In this document: piece after piece, positions 26,776-38,100 of the stretch
How the letters are laid out: every line of letters starts with the position of its first letter
How positions within the stretch are numbered: the first letter of the stretch is position 1
Assembly (NCBI GenBank): GCA_031279395.1
Contig: JAITIO010000009.1
Span: 1-60,501 of the forward strand
Length of the DNA stretch: 60,501 bases
Direction: 5' to 3'
DNA from: Puniceicoccales bacterium
Lineage (GTDB): Bacteria > Verrucomicrobiota > Verrucomicrobiia > Opitutales > JAIRKQ01
Position numbers and translations under genes: made by a program
Notes under the pieces: model-generated
What the model was told of the DNA's origin: nothing
The model's input: only the letters and a program-made list of their open reading frames with translations
Databases searched by the model: none

Positions 26776-27528
26776 ATGTGCGCCTTTGAAATTAAAAATT
26801 TGAAATTATCGGTGAATGATAACGTCATATTGGATGGATTTTCCCTAAAAATTCTTTCGGGTGAAGTCCATGCTTTCATTGGGAAAAATGGGATCGGGAA
26901 AAGTTCTCTAGCCAAAGCCATCGCGGGACATCCGGCATACAAAATTCAAGGGGGAGATATTGCCCTGGATGGGGAGAGTATCGTAGGGCAGTCTCCCGAT
27001 GAAATCGCAAGAAAAGGATTTTTTTTAGCCTTTCAATCTCCCATTGAACTTCCAGGAATCTCATTGGCAAACTTTATTCGTGCTGCGGTACAGGCAAGAC
27101 TGCCCAGGGGAACCCCACTGAATGGTATAGATTTCTATAAAAATTTGTATGCTAAAATGGAGGCTTTGCAAATTGATAAATCTTTCACTTCGCGGCCGTT
27201 AAATGACGGATTCTCGGGCGGTGAGAAGAAACGTTGCGAAGTTTTGCAAATGATGATGGTCGGGCCAAAATATGCGATCCTCGATGAGACGGACAGCGGG
27301 CTCGACATTGATGCGTTGAAAATCGTTTCAAATGCTGTCATTGCCATGCAAGATGGTACTTTTTCGGCAATAATTATTACGCACCACAATAAGCTTTTAG
27401 AGTATATAAAGCCAGATTTTGTCCACATCATCTCCAATGGAAAAATTGCAATGAGTGGAGGTTTGGAGCTCATCGATAGGGTGGAAAAATTGGGGTATGG
27501 ATTTATCCACGATGAACATACACTGTAA
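26776..27528 (+). CDS. sufC: Fe-S cluster assembly ATPase SufC
   Basis: This ABC-type ATPase of the SUF scaffold has Walker A GKNGIGKSSL, the SufC-typical Q-loop region FLAFQSPIELPGIS, signature FSGGEKKRCE, Walker B YAILDETDSGLDIDAL and switch His in IIITHHNKLL. ATG 26776 follows GGGAAAG, gives 250 residues and matches family N-termini; upstream ATGs overlap the divergent antiporter. It is 6 bp upstream of sufB. Confidence 0.95.
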   Translation: MCAFEIKNLKLSVNDNVILDGFSLKILSGEVHAFIGKNGIGKSSLAKAIAGHPAYKIQGGDIALDGESIVGQSPDEIARKGFFLAFQSPIELPGISLANFIRAAVQARLPRGTPLNGIDFYKNLYAKMEALQIDKSFTSRPLNDGFSGGEKKRCEVLQMMMVGPKYAILDETDSGLDIDALKIVSNAVIAMQDGTFSAIIITHHNKLLEYIKPDFVHIISNGKIAMSGGLELIDRVEKLGYGFIHDEHTL

Positions 27529-27534
27529 AACGAC

Positions 27535-28932
27535 ATGGACAATCTTCACCAATCCATTGACGCTGCGAATTTTCACTATGCCATAGACTACAAGTATGAT
27601 GCTGGTGTCGGCCTAAGTACACAGACAATTGACTATATTTCCGATGTCAAAAACGATGCCCCTTGGATTCGGGAATTTCGTAGGACTGCATTAAAAAAAT
27701 TTCATGAAATACCTTTGCCGACATGGGTGACCAATCGCGATGTCCACGATTTGGATTTTTCTACCATTCGATATTATCTGGCCAATGACCAATTGCCCCA
27801 AACATCCTGGGAAAAAGTTCCTCAGGACGTAAAGGCAACCTTTGAACGACTTGGGGTTCCAGAGAAAGAAAGAAAATTTTTTGCTGGGGTCGAAGCCCAA
27901 TTCGACAGTGAATCGGCATATTCTCGCATCCAAGAAGAGCTCAGCAAACAGGGTGTAATTTTTGTCAATTCGACGGAAGGATTGAACAAATTTCCAGAGA
28001 TATTTCGGAAATATTTCGGAACGGTTGTTCCCATTGCGGATAACAAATTCAGTGCTTTGAATAGTGCTGTTTTCAGTGGTGGCAGTTTCATCTATGTCCC
28101 CCAAAATGTCCAAGTAAAACAGCCGTTACAGGCATATTTTCGAATAAATTCAGAACGGTTTGGGCAATTTGAACGTACTCTAATCATCGTGGATGAAGGT
28201 GCCGAGGTGACGTATTTGGAAGGGTGTACCGCTCCGAAATTTGAAACATCCACTTTGCATTCCGCTGTCGTAGAAATCATTGCCATGAAAAATGCAAAAA
28301 TTCAGTACATTACCGTCCAGAATTGGTCGAACAATGTTTTCAATCTGGTAACCAAACGTGGTGTTGCCCACGAAAATGCAGAAATTAAGTGGATTGATTG
28401 TAATATCGGTTCCCGCCTCACGATGAAGTACCCGGCGATTTATTTAGCAGGGAAAAATGCCAAGGGCGAAGTCTTATCCCTGGCAGTTGCTTCCGACGGC
28501 CAGATTCAAGACACCGGAGCAAAAATGATACACCTCGCCGAGGATACTTCTTCGAATATTGTATCAAAATCTGTTTCCTTCGGCGGAGGTATGGCATCCT
28601 ATCGGGGAGTTGTCAACATTTCAAAGAATTTGAAGGGTTGTAAAAATAATACCGTTTGCGATGCACTTTTGATAAATCCAACCAGCAAAACTGCGACTTT
28701 CCCTAAAATTAATGTTACCGGCAATAAAAATGTCGTCCAGCATGAAGCCAGTGTGTCAAAAATCAGCGAGGAACAAATTTTCTATATGCAACAGCGGGGC
28801 ATTCCAGAAGCCCAAGCTGTGAGTCTAAGTGTTAACGGTTTCATCAATGATCTGGTGCGAGAATTCCCGATGGAGTATAGCATCGAAATGAAACGCCTAA
28901 TTGACATGCAAACGGAAAAAGCAATCGGGTGA
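27535..28932 (+). CDS. sufB: Fe-S cluster assembly scaffold SufB
   Basis: The 465-residue scaffold keeps GGSFIYVPQNVQV, VDEGAEVTYLEGCTAP, the SFGGGMASYRG segment and the C-terminal CDALLINP and HEASVSKISEEQIFYMQQRGI regions that hold the ligand Cys and Glu. It would build clusters with SufC in the cytosol. The usual sufD, sufS and sufU do not follow; an unrelated gene on the other strand does. Either SufBC works alone here or those genes are elsewhere. Confidence 0.96.
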   Translation: MDNLHQSIDAANFHYAIDYKYDAGVGLSTQTIDYISDVKNDAPWIREFRRTALKKFHEIPLPTWVTNRDVHDLDFSTIRYYLANDQLPQTSWEKVPQDVKATFERLGVPEKERKFFAGVEAQFDSESAYSRIQEELSKQGVIFVNSTEGLNKFPEIFRKYFGTVVPIADNKFSALNSAVFSGGSFIYVPQNVQVKQPLQAYFRINSERFGQFERTLIIVDEGAEVTYLEGCTAPKFETSTLHSAVVEIIAMKNAKIQYITVQNWSNNVFNLVTKRGVAHENAEIKWIDCNIGSRLTMKYPAIYLAGKNAKGEVLSLAVASDGQIQDTGAKMIHLAEDTSSNIVSKSVSFGGGMASYRGVVNISKNLKGCKNNTVCDALLINPTSKTATFPKINVTGNKNVVQHEASVSKISEEQIFYMQQRGIPEAQAVSLSVNGFINDLVREFPMEYSIEMKRLIDMQTEKAIG

Positions 28933-28962
28933 TCATTATCAATCATCGCAAAGGTATTCAAT

Positions 28963-30858
28963 TCACTTCTTTAGCATCAATCGGACAGCCTTGAGGACGG
29001 ATTCTATGGTGATATCTTCCGTCGGGAAACCACCGCTTTTAGGACAACTGTCGGGCATGACGATTATTTTATCAGCATCAAATATCGGTCCGGTAACGAG
29101 GGCGTTGGTAACACCATATATGCAAATCAATGGACGACCAAACATGTTGGCCAGATGCATACCTCCCGTGTCAATCGCAATCACCAGGGTATCCCTTTGC
29201 ACATAACTTGCAAATTCGAGTATGCTCGTTTTGCCAACCAAGTTTGAAATCCTTTCCCGGTTAAGAAAAAGAGAAATTTCATCAATAAATATTGCGTCCG
29301 CTTTCGTGCCATATAGATTCACGTGCACGTCCTTATATATTTCATGAATTCTTTCGATTAAAATTCTCCAAGATTTTGCAGGCCAGCGTTTGCGGGGAGT
29401 ATTGATGGATCCACATACCATCCCGATCGTACGTTTTGCCTTTGGAACAATTCCCATATTCGTGCATAGCTTGAATGGGGAAAGATTATCTTCACACTCA
29501 ATCCCAAATTCATTCAGTGCGTTTTTCCATAATTTTGTTTGATGCAGAAATCCAGTATCGGCACCGCTTTCATACAAGTTGTTTATAAAAATTTTCCTGT
29601 AGGATCTATTTTTAGTGTCCGTTCCTATCCTTTTGGGAGCACCCATTAAAATCGCTTCAATGTCACCACGTAATGAGCTGACAAGCGAAATATAAACATC
29701 CGGGTATGGGTAAGTATCTTTAATTTTTAGAATATTGAGAAAATATTTGGAATTTTTCTCGGGTAATTGTACCACTTTGTCAGCAATTTCCAATGCGGCA
29801 AGAAAATTGACGAACTGCTCCTGGCAAACCAAAATTAGTTCCATATCGGGGCGGTAATGTTTTAGTGTTCGCAACACGGCTATTGCCATGATGATATCCC
29901 CCAACCAATTTGGCATACGTACCATGACGTGAAGGTTTATTACTGCTTCGGGATTGATGTTTAAATACTTTTGAGACTGTGCCAGCCATTCGCATCTTCG
30001 TTTTGCCAAATTTTTTGTTCCATAGGCTACAACTTTCCACCTATCATGGGCCCATAGCCAGTCGGAACAGATATTTTCATTTACCTTCAAAATTTCTTCC
30101 AAATGTCTATTTGCAGCAAACAGGATTGTTTTGGGATCGTTCTCATCAAAATTTAGTCTTTTGATCCTAATGTTCGCTTTCCAAAATCCAACCCTTATGG
30201 GATATAGGAAATAAACGGGCACTTTAAATTTTTGATATAGCAAAGCCGGCAGGTCCGTTGACGCAATCAGCCGGTTGAAAAACATCATGCGATAGCCGCT
30301 ATCGCCAGCATTTTGATCAAACAGTAGCGATATTATCCCCTTATTTTTTAGAATCTGCATCGCTTCAAATATTCCCTTTTTCCGAGAAAACAATTTCATC
30401 CCACACCCTTCGCGGATATATTTTATAAACTTTTCCAGTGATCGGTTATCGAATGGTCGGTAAATGACACCTACTTCAGGCCAATCAATGTTATCTACGA
30501 TTTTTGGCAAAAGTGTCATACTCTCCATCAGGGTGAAGTGAGGAACGAGTACAATGGCTCCCTGTTTCCCTGTTAGCACTTGATTAATGATCCTTTTATC
30601 CTCTTTGGTTAATTTAAAATCTGCCTTTATTCTTTTTCTACTGAGAAACCTTCCAGCAATACTTAACAGTCCAAGCTCTATGAGGCGGAAAAAGTTTTCT
30701 CGGCAAACTTTTCTACGCCATAGTGCACTTTGCCTAGGGAAAGCGTAATATAAATTTGATAGCACAAGTTGTCTGCGGGAAGGCATTACAAACATAGCAA
30801 TACTACCGCACACAATGCACAACAATCGAATGATACACTTAGGCATATGTGCCAACAA
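28963..30858 (-). CDS. Fused lipid A late acyltransferase (LpxL-like) and GT9 heptosyltransferase-like protein
   Basis: The 631-residue protein has two domains. Residues 1 to about 300 match the LpxL/HtrB lysophospholipid acyltransferases, with an N-terminal hydrophobic segment, the catalytic HX4E motif (His107, Glu112, in PHFTLMES) and LLFDQNAG. From about 318 on it matches GT9 (MVRMPNWLGDIIMAIAVL, PAKSWRILIERI, VIAIDTGGMHLANMFGRP, IYGVTNALVTGP), the ADP-heptose-type LPS core transferases. Both activities act on LPS at the inner face of the inner membrane, so the fusion is functionally coherent. The sugar donor is inferred. Confidence 0.85.
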   Translation of the reverse strand: MLAHMPKCIIRLLCIVCGSIAMFVMPSRRQLVLSNLYYAFPRQSALWRRKVCRENFFRLIELGLLSIAGRFLSRKRIKADFKLTKEDKRIINQVLTGKQGAIVLVPHFTLMESMTLLPKIVDNIDWPEVGVIYRPFDNRSLEKFIKYIREGCGMKLFSRKKGIFEAMQILKNKGIISLLFDQNAGDSGYRMMFFNRLIASTDLPALLYQKFKVPVYFLYPIRVGFWKANIRIKRLNFDENDPKTILFAANRHLEEILKVNENICSDWLWAHDRWKVVAYGTKNLAKRRCEWLAQSQKYLNINPEAVINLHVMVRMPNWLGDIIMAIAVLRTLKHYRPDMELILVCQEQFVNFLAALEIADKVVQLPEKNSKYFLNILKIKDTYPYPDVYISLVSSLRGDIEAILMGAPKRIGTDTKNRSYRKIFINNLYESGADTGFLHQTKLWKNALNEFGIECEDNLSPFKLCTNMGIVPKAKRTIGMVCGSINTPRKRWPAKSWRILIERIHEIYKDVHVNLYGTKADAIFIDEISLFLNRERISNLVGKTSILEFASYVQRDTLVIAIDTGGMHLANMFGRPLICIYGVTNALVTGPIFDADKIIVMPDSCPKSGGFPTEDITIESVLKAVRLMLKK

Positions 30859-30962
30859 ATATCCAAATACGACTAGGACGTAGTATAGCGTGATTTATCC
30901 TTTCGAAATCAATAAAAATTAACCTACAAATACATTGATCGGAAAAGAAAATATGTCCATGC

Positions 30963-30999
30963 AAAGATAGAAAGATATGCAAAAAACCCACCTATCTTT
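30963..30999 (-). terminator. Inverted repeat downstream of rpoC
   Basis: AAAGATAG (30963-30970) pairs with CTATCTTT (30992-30999), 23 bp past the rpoC stop. The loop contains a run of six T on the minus strand. It may end the long rpl-rpo transcript, but no T-run follows the stem directly. Confidence 0.35.
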
Positions 31000-31021
31000 T
31001 TATTGATTGCTAGTTGCATTC

Positions 31022-34000
31022 TCATCCCTCCCCAAACGATTCTTCCCGAGGTACCAAACGTTTTACTTTGAGATAACGGTATTCCAGTAGTCCTGTACCA
31101 GCAGGGACTAGGTGTCCCATGATGACATTTTCCTTAAATCCTTTCAAAGGATCGCATTTCCCAAGCGTAGCAGCTTCCGTCAAAACTTTGGTAGTCTCTT
31201 GAAATGATGCAGCGGCGATAAAACTATCCGTTTCTATGGACGACTTTGTTATGCCCATCAAGATTGGTTCACAGGTAGCAGGTTCACCGCCAGCTTCTAG
31301 GATTTTTTTATTTTCAGCCATGAACAGGTCACGGCTAACCTGCTCTCCCCAGAAAAAGTCAGAATCTCCCGGTTCTAGTACCCGTACTTTTTTCAGCATA
31401 CATGCGACAATGATTTCTATGTGTTTGTCATTGATGACAACGCCCTGTAACCGATAGACCTTTTGAATTTCAGAAACCAAATATTCCTGCAGACTCGACG
31501 GGCCTAAAATGCTCAGTATTTCGTGGGGATCCGGAGAGCCATCGGTCAAGCTTTGACCTTTGTTTATGAAATCACCTTCATGGACAATGATATGCTTTCC
31601 TTGGGCAATCAAATGTTCCTGCCTTTCGCCTGTTTCGCTATCGGTGATGAAAATGCGACGTTTATTGCGCAAAGTCCCACCAAATGACACGATACCATCC
31701 GATTTTGCCATTTCTGCGACATCTTTGGGACATCTAGCTTCGAACAATTCTGCAATTCTCGGCAATCCACCGGTAATATCTTGGGTTTTGGAGGCAGAAC
31801 GGGAAGTTTTTGCTAACAATGCCCCAGCTTGGACTTCATTGCCGTTGTTCACGATGACCTGAGCTCCAATCGGGATAGAATATGTGGCGACTACTTTGTC
31901 CACGGGTAATCCTTGGTCATTGATGCCTGCCAAAACTTCAATCATTGGGTTTAGGTCATCCTTATGTTCGATAATGATAATGGTTATGCGACCCGTTGAA
32001 ACATCGACATCCCTCTTGATCGTTACGCCAGGGATCATGTCTTTGAAGTTTATGACACCTGGTTTTTCCGATAAAATCGGCATATTATGCGGATCCCACA
32101 TGACGATCAAATCACCCTTTTCGACTTTTGCACCGTCGGAAACGTAGAGCAAGGCACCAGGGACAATGGAGTAGATCTCCAGCTCATGGCCTTCGGGATC
32201 GACAATTTGAATGGATCCTGTTTTATTCAACACGATATTTGCGTTTTCTAGGGTTGTAACCATTCTCAAACCATTAAATTTGACAAAACCAGAATGCCGT
32301 GCACGATATTCTGAACTTTTCAAGACCTGGCTAGCGACACCACCCACGTGAAATGTCCTCAATGTTAACTGGGTTCCCGGTTCACCGATGGACTGAGCAG
32401 CGATTACTCCAACGGCACTTCCTCGCTCAACTATACTATTTGTAGCAGGATTGATCCCATAGGCCTTGGCTGGAATTGTGCTTTTCACCATATGCGTTAG
32501 TGGCGACATAATCTTGACACGTTCGATGCCACATTCTTCTATGCGTTTGGCAATATCCGCCGTTATCAACTCACCAGCCGCGACTATTATTTCGTCCGGA
32601 TCGAGCAAATTTTTTACATCTTCACTGGCACAACGACCGATAATCCTATCCGTAAGACTAACAATTTCATCATCGCCTTCCAAAATCGCCGATTTCCACA
32701 CGCCATTTCTATTACCATCGTCATGATCTTCTATCACACAATCCATGGCAACATCACACAACTTGCGCGTTAGATACCCCGCATCTGCCGTTTTCAAAGC
32801 AGCGTCGGCCAAACCTTTTCTGGCACCGTGTGTGGAACTAAAATATTCTAAAACGGACAAACCTTCTCGGAATGACGACAAAATTGGTTGTTCGATGATT
32901 TCTCCCGATGGTTTTGCCATGAGACCTCGCATGCCGCATAGCTGACGAACCTGTTGACGATTACCGCGAGCACCAGAATCCATCATCAAAAATATCGAAT
33001 TTACATCATCTGATCCGCCATTTTTGGCCAGCGATTCAAATGCCATCTGGGCAATATCATCGGTGGCCGTAGTCCAAATATCAACAATTTTATTGTAACG
33101 TTCTCCGGAAGTGATGATCCCTTTTTTGTGTTGTGCTTCCACGTCAGCAATTTTCTTTTTGGCAGCGGCAATAATATTTTGCTTGTTGTCTGGAATTATC
33201 ATATCGCCAATTCCAATGGATAACCCCGCCTTTGTAGCTTCCTTAAACCCAAGATCCTTTAGCTTATCCAAGACTTTTACGGCAAGTTCTTGGCCGGCTA
33301 CCTTATAGGTATTGAGAACGAGGTCTCCTAGTTTTCCTTTAGCCACGGGAGAGTTTACAAATCCCAAAGCCTTGGGGAAGATGCTGTTAAAAATTATCCG
33401 ACCAAGCGTAGTTTCTATAATCTTTGTATTTGGATCGCCGTAGCGAGTATTTTGCTTATAGTCTGGATTTACATAACGTACCCTAGCATGCTTTTTCAAA
33501 ATATCTTCCGCATCTATCCGTAATGCCTCTTCGACACTAGACACCAATGGCAAAGTCACATTCGGATTTCTTTTTGTCATAGGATCAATCGTTAAGTAAT
33601 AGCAACCCAGGACGATGTCTTGCGATGGGACCAGTACTGGTTTCCCACTCGATGGAGAAAAAATGTTCTTCGAAGCTAACATTAACATTCTTGCTTCCAT
33701 TACGGATTCCAAAGACAATGGCACGTGTACGGCCATTTGGTCGCCGTCGAAGTCGGCATTGAAAGCTGCACATACTAAAGGATGTAATCGTATGGCATCC
33801 CCTTCTATTAAAATTGGTTCAAACGCTTGTATAGACAACCTATGGAGCGTGGGTGCACGATTTAGTAATATGGGATGCTCGCGGGTAACCTCTTCTAGAA
33901 TGTCCCAGACTTCGGGAGCCTGCCTCTCTATCATCTTACGGGCACTGCGAACCGTATGCACAAAACCGAGTTCCTTTAAACGCCTTATAATAAACGGTTC

Positions 34001-35155
34001 AAATAGTATCCAAGCCATGCGCTTCGGTAACCCACACTGGTGAATCTTCAATTCCGGTCCCACAACAATTACCGATCGACCGCTATAGTCGACACGCTTA
34101 CCTAGTAGATTCTGCCTAAAACGTCCCTGTTTCCCTTTCAACATTTCGCTAAGGGATTTCAAAGGTCTATTGCCTGCTCCCACGACGCTCTTCCCATGCT
34201 TATCGTTGTCGAACAATGCATCGACTGCCTCCTGGAGCATGCGCATTTCATTGTGAATTATGACCTCTGGAGTTTTTAAGCTTAACAAACTTTTCAGGCG
34301 ATTATTGCGATTGATAACCCTGCGATATAAATCATTTAAGTCACTGGTAGCAAAACGCCCTCCATCTAGGGGGACCAGGGGACGCAAATCGGGAGGAATA
34401 ATTGGCAAAACTTCCAAAATCATCCACTCCGGTCGCATATTGCTTGTTTCAAACCCATTCACCAATTTTAATCGTTTGGTTAAAATCTTTTTTGCCTGCT
34501 TTGAATGAGTAACCTTCAACTGTTCCTGCAACTCCATTATAAGGTTTTGTAGATCTACCTGGGCCAAAACATTCCGTACAGCTTCTGCTCCTATCTTTGC
34601 CACAAAGGCATCGTCCCCATATTCCTCCTGCAACTGGGCATACTCTTTTTCCGTTAACAATTGATATTTTTGCAAAGGTGTAACTCCTGGATCAACGATC
34701 ATGTAACGTTCATAGTATATGACCTTTTCTAAATTTTTTGCCGTTATGTCGAGCATCAGCCCGATCCGACTTGGTAAGCTTTTCAGGAACCAGATGTGTG
34801 ATATTGGAACCGCAAGCTCGATGTGCCCCATTCTTTCTCGACGAACACGGGAAACTGTAACTTCGACACCACATCGTTCACAAACCATTCCTTTGTGCTT
34901 AATTCGCTTGTACTTGCCACAGGCACATTCATAGTCACGAACTGGACCAAAAATTTTCTGGCAAAACAATCCTCCCGGTTCGGGTTTAAAAGTTCTATAA
35001 TTTATCGTCTCAGGATTCTTTATTTCACCGCTTGACCACGAACGTATAGTATCGGGAGAAGCAATGGAAATACCAACGCGATTGTAATTGCTGATATCAT
35101 CAAACCCTAGAATCGACCTTGCTTCCTTGAAATTAGTTTTTTCTATGAAACTCAT
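31022..35155 (-). CDS. rpoC: DNA-directed RNA polymerase subunit beta'
   Basis: The 1377-residue subunit has the N-terminal zinc finger (CACGKYKRIKHKGMVCERCG), the catalytic NADFDGDQM triad of Asp residues, the bridge-helix/trigger-loop region (GEPGTQLTLRTFHVGGVAS) and a complete C-terminus. It starts 19 bp after the end of rpoB, as expected for a coupled pair. Length is normal and I see no large lineage-specific insertion. Confidence 0.98.
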   Translation of the reverse strand: MSFIEKTNFKEARSILGFDDISNYNRVGISIASPDTIRSWSSGEIKNPETINYRTFKPEPGGLFCQKIFGPVRDYECACGKYKRIKHKGMVCERCGVEVTVSRVRRERMGHIELAVPISHIWFLKSLPSRIGLMLDITAKNLEKVIYYERYMIVDPGVTPLQKYQLLTEKEYAQLQEEYGDDAFVAKIGAEAVRNVLAQVDLQNLIMELQEQLKVTHSKQAKKILTKRLKLVNGFETSNMRPEWMILEVLPIIPPDLRPLVPLDGGRFATSDLNDLYRRVINRNNRLKSLLSLKTPEVIIHNEMRMLQEAVDALFDNDKHGKSVVGAGNRPLKSLSEMLKGKQGRFRQNLLGKRVDYSGRSVIVVGPELKIHQCGLPKRMAWILFEPFIIRRLKELGFVHTVRSARKMIERQAPEVWDILEEVTREHPILLNRAPTLHRLSIQAFEPILIEGDAIRLHPLVCAAFNADFDGDQMAVHVPLSLESVMEARMLMLASKNIFSPSSGKPVLVPSQDIVLGCYYLTIDPMTKRNPNVTLPLVSSVEEALRIDAEDILKKHARVRYVNPDYKQNTRYGDPNTKIIETTLGRIIFNSIFPKALGFVNSPVAKGKLGDLVLNTYKVAGQELAVKVLDKLKDLGFKEATKAGLSIGIGDMIIPDNKQNIIAAAKKKIADVEAQHKKGIITSGERYNKIVDIWTTATDDIAQMAFESLAKNGGSDDVNSIFLMMDSGARGNRQQVRQLCGMRGLMAKPSGEIIEQPILSSFREGLSVLEYFSSTHGARKGLADAALKTADAGYLTRKLCDVAMDCVIEDHDDGNRNGVWKSAILEGDDEIVSLTDRIIGRCASEDVKNLLDPDEIIVAAGELITADIAKRIEECGIERVKIMSPLTHMVKSTIPAKAYGINPATNSIVERGSAVGVIAAQSIGEPGTQLTLRTFHVGGVASQVLKSSEYRARHSGFVKFNGLRMVTTLENANIVLNKTGSIQIVDPEGHELEIYSIVPGALLYVSDGAKVEKGDLIVMWDPHNMPILSEKPGVINFKDMIPGVTIKRDVDVSTGRITIIIIEHKDDLNPMIEVLAGINDQGLPVDKVVATYSIPIGAQVIVNNGNEVQAGALLAKTSRSASKTQDITGGLPRIAELFEARCPKDVAEMAKSDGIVSFGGTLRNKRRIFITDSETGERQEHLIAQGKHIIVHEGDFINKGQSLTDGSPDPHEILSILGPSSLQEYLVSEIQKVYRLQGVVINDKHIEIIVACMLKKVRVLEPGDSDFFWGEQVSRDLFMAENKKILEAGGEPATCEPILMGITKSSIETDSFIAAASFQETTKVLTEAATLGKCDPLKGFKENVIMGHLVPAGTGLLEYRYLKVKRLVPREESFGEG

Positions 35156-35174
35156 TGTATTACCAATTCCTTAG

Positions 35175-38100
35175 TTAAAAATTTTCCATGTCCAATAGCC
35201 TATCGTCCTCCAACTTGATGTCTAGGCATAACCCTTGCATCTCTTTTACGAGAACATTAAATGATTGTGGAACTCCCGCATCCAAAGAGGTATCCCCTTT
35301 TACTATCGATTCATAGATCTTTGTCCTTCCCTGTAAATCATCGGACTTAACGGTCAGTAATTCCTGTAACGAATAGGCCGCACCATAGGCCTCAAGTGCC
35401 CAAACTTCCATTTCTCCAAACCGTTGACCTCCGTATTGTGCACGGCCTCCCAGGGGTTGTTGCGTTATCAGGCTGTATGGACCAACGGCACGGGCATGGA
35501 CCTTGTCAGCGACAAGATGGTTTAGTTTCATCATATAAATGTAGCCAACCATTACTTTCTGATCAAATTTTCTACCCGTACAGCCGTCGAATAGATCAAC
35601 TTTTCCACCTTCCGGTAGGCCTGCCTGCCTATATAGCTCCTGCATTTTACTTTCTTTAATACCATCGAATACGGGAGTTGAAACCGTTATGCCAAGTCTT
35701 TTGCACACCAGTCCCAGATGTGTTTCTAAAACCTGTCCAACGTTCATACGGCCTGGGACACCAAGAGGATTTAGTATTATGTCGATGGGAGTTCCATCCT
35801 CCAAAAATGGCATATCTTCCGTTTTGACAATCTTTGAAACCACACCCTTATTGCCGTGGCGACCAGCCATTTTATCACCGACCTGTATCTTTCGTTTGTT
35901 TGCAATGAACACTTTAACATTTTTAATGATACCGCTGTCGTCTATGTTCCCAGATTCAATGGCCGCAATTTTATGCAACCTTTCCTTTTCCAAGTCATCA
36001 AATTTTACCTGGTACACCTCGATAATTTCCATAATCTTAGTCCTGACGGGAGACACAGCCATCCTAATATTGCTTCCGCAGGCTGCCAGTCTGCGCAATA
36101 ATGTTTTTGTGATTTTTCTATTGGCTGGCAAAATCACTTCTCCAGTATCGCTATCCGTGATGTCCAATGGAATTTTTTCTCCCAGTAAAATGCTGGAAAA
36201 TGCTTCCGTTAGGTCATCCCGAATCATGTCCGCTTGGGCACGAAATTCTTCATTAGTCTTTTTAATTCTTCGTTTGCACTCTATTTCGGAAATATCTTCT
36301 TGTTCATTATCTATCCTGCTAGAAATTTTTACATCCATAACGGTCCCATAGCATCCTGCAGGTGCCAATAGTGACGAATCCTTAACATCGGCTGCTTTTT
36401 CACCAAAAATGGCCCGCAAAAGTTTTTCTTCCGGTGCCAAATCCGTTTCCGTTTTTGGTGTAATTTTTCCAACCAAAATATCTCCTGGTCTTACTTCAGC
36501 CCCGATCTTAATGATGCCATTTCTGCTTAGATTTTTTAATGCTTCATCCCCCACGTTTGGGATATCCCGCGTTATTTCTTCAGGACCAAGTTTCGTATCG
36601 CGGGCAGACACTTCATACTCTTCTATGTGAATCGATGTGAAAATATCATCTCGAATCATGCGCTCATTTAAAATTACCGCATCTTCAAAATTGTATCCAT
36701 TCCACGGCATGAATGCTACGAGAACATTCTTTCCTAGAGCCAATTCACCATTATCGGTTGCCGCCCCATCCGCTAAAATATCACCTATTTGTACCTTTTG
36801 ATATTTTCTTACCACCGGTTTTTGATTAAAGCATGTGGACGCGTTCGATCTCCAATATTTGCGCAAATGATAAATTTGAATATTTTTGCCATGGGTACCA
36901 TCGGATTCATTAAAATTATTCGGCAATTTCCCATCTTTGGTTACGATAATTTTTGTCCCATCGATGGAGGCAACAATACCGTCGGATTTTGCCAGAATCA
37001 CATGCCCAGAATCGCATGCCAATTTTTTTTCAATCCCAGTTCCAACAAGAGGTGCTTCCGTTGTCAACAATGGGACTCCTTGGCGCTGCATGTTAGCCCC
37101 CATGAGGGCACGGCTGGTATCGTCATGTTCAAGGAATGGAATCAATCCGGCAGCAATTGAAATTACCTGTTTTGGAGAAACATCCATTAGATCGACATCG
37201 TGGGGATCAACCTCCAAAATCTCACTAGATTTTCTCACGGTAATTTTCCCGGTCAAATTGCCATTCTCGTCGATATCAGAATTTGCCTGGGCGATCAATT
37301 TGTTTTCTTCCCTATCCGCAGATAGATAGACAACATCAGAAGTAACATGGCCATTTTTTACCACACGGTATGGAGTTTCAATGAAACCGAAATCGTTTAT
37401 GCGTGCATAGGTACCCAACGAGTTGATTAAACCAATGTTTGGACCTTCCGGTGTTTCAATTGGACAAATCCTGCCATAGTGTGACGCATGTACGTCTCTA
37501 ACTTCCATGCCAGCGCGATCCCGATTCAAACCACTCGGACCGATGGCGGACAGTCTTCTTTTATGGGTGAGTTCGGACAGTGGATTTATCTGATCCATAA
37601 ACTGAGACAATTGACTTCGGGCAAAAAAGTCCCTAATGACGGACATTAGCATTTTCCCATTGACTAATTTTTGCGCCGAAAGTATATCAACGCTTTGATT
37701 TAGTAGCGACATTTTTTCCCGTATTACCCTTTCCATACGAGCCAATCCAATGCGACACTGGTTTATCAAGAGTTCACCGACCCCCCGAATCCTTCTGCTG
37801 CCCAAACTATCGATGTCATCGATGGAACCCCCTTCGCCGGATCGAAGTGAACACAGGTACTTTGTTGCCGCAACAATGTCATCCACTCCCACCAGGGTAT
37901 CGTTTAAATCTTTATGCAGTCCCAACTTACTGTTGATTTTATATCTTCCAATCTTACTTAGGTCGTAGCGTTTACTATCCTTGAAACTGCGAGTAAAAAA
38001 CGATTGTGCATTTTGCAAATTCAAAGGTTCCCCGGGCCTAAAATGTCTATAAATTTCGTAGAGTGCCTCTTCTTCGTTCCGTGTTGTATCCTTTTTCAGA

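Noticed and set aside
26667..26942. N-terminal extension of the calcium antiporter
   Set aside because: It overlaps sufC on the other strand and adds residues that do not fit the family.
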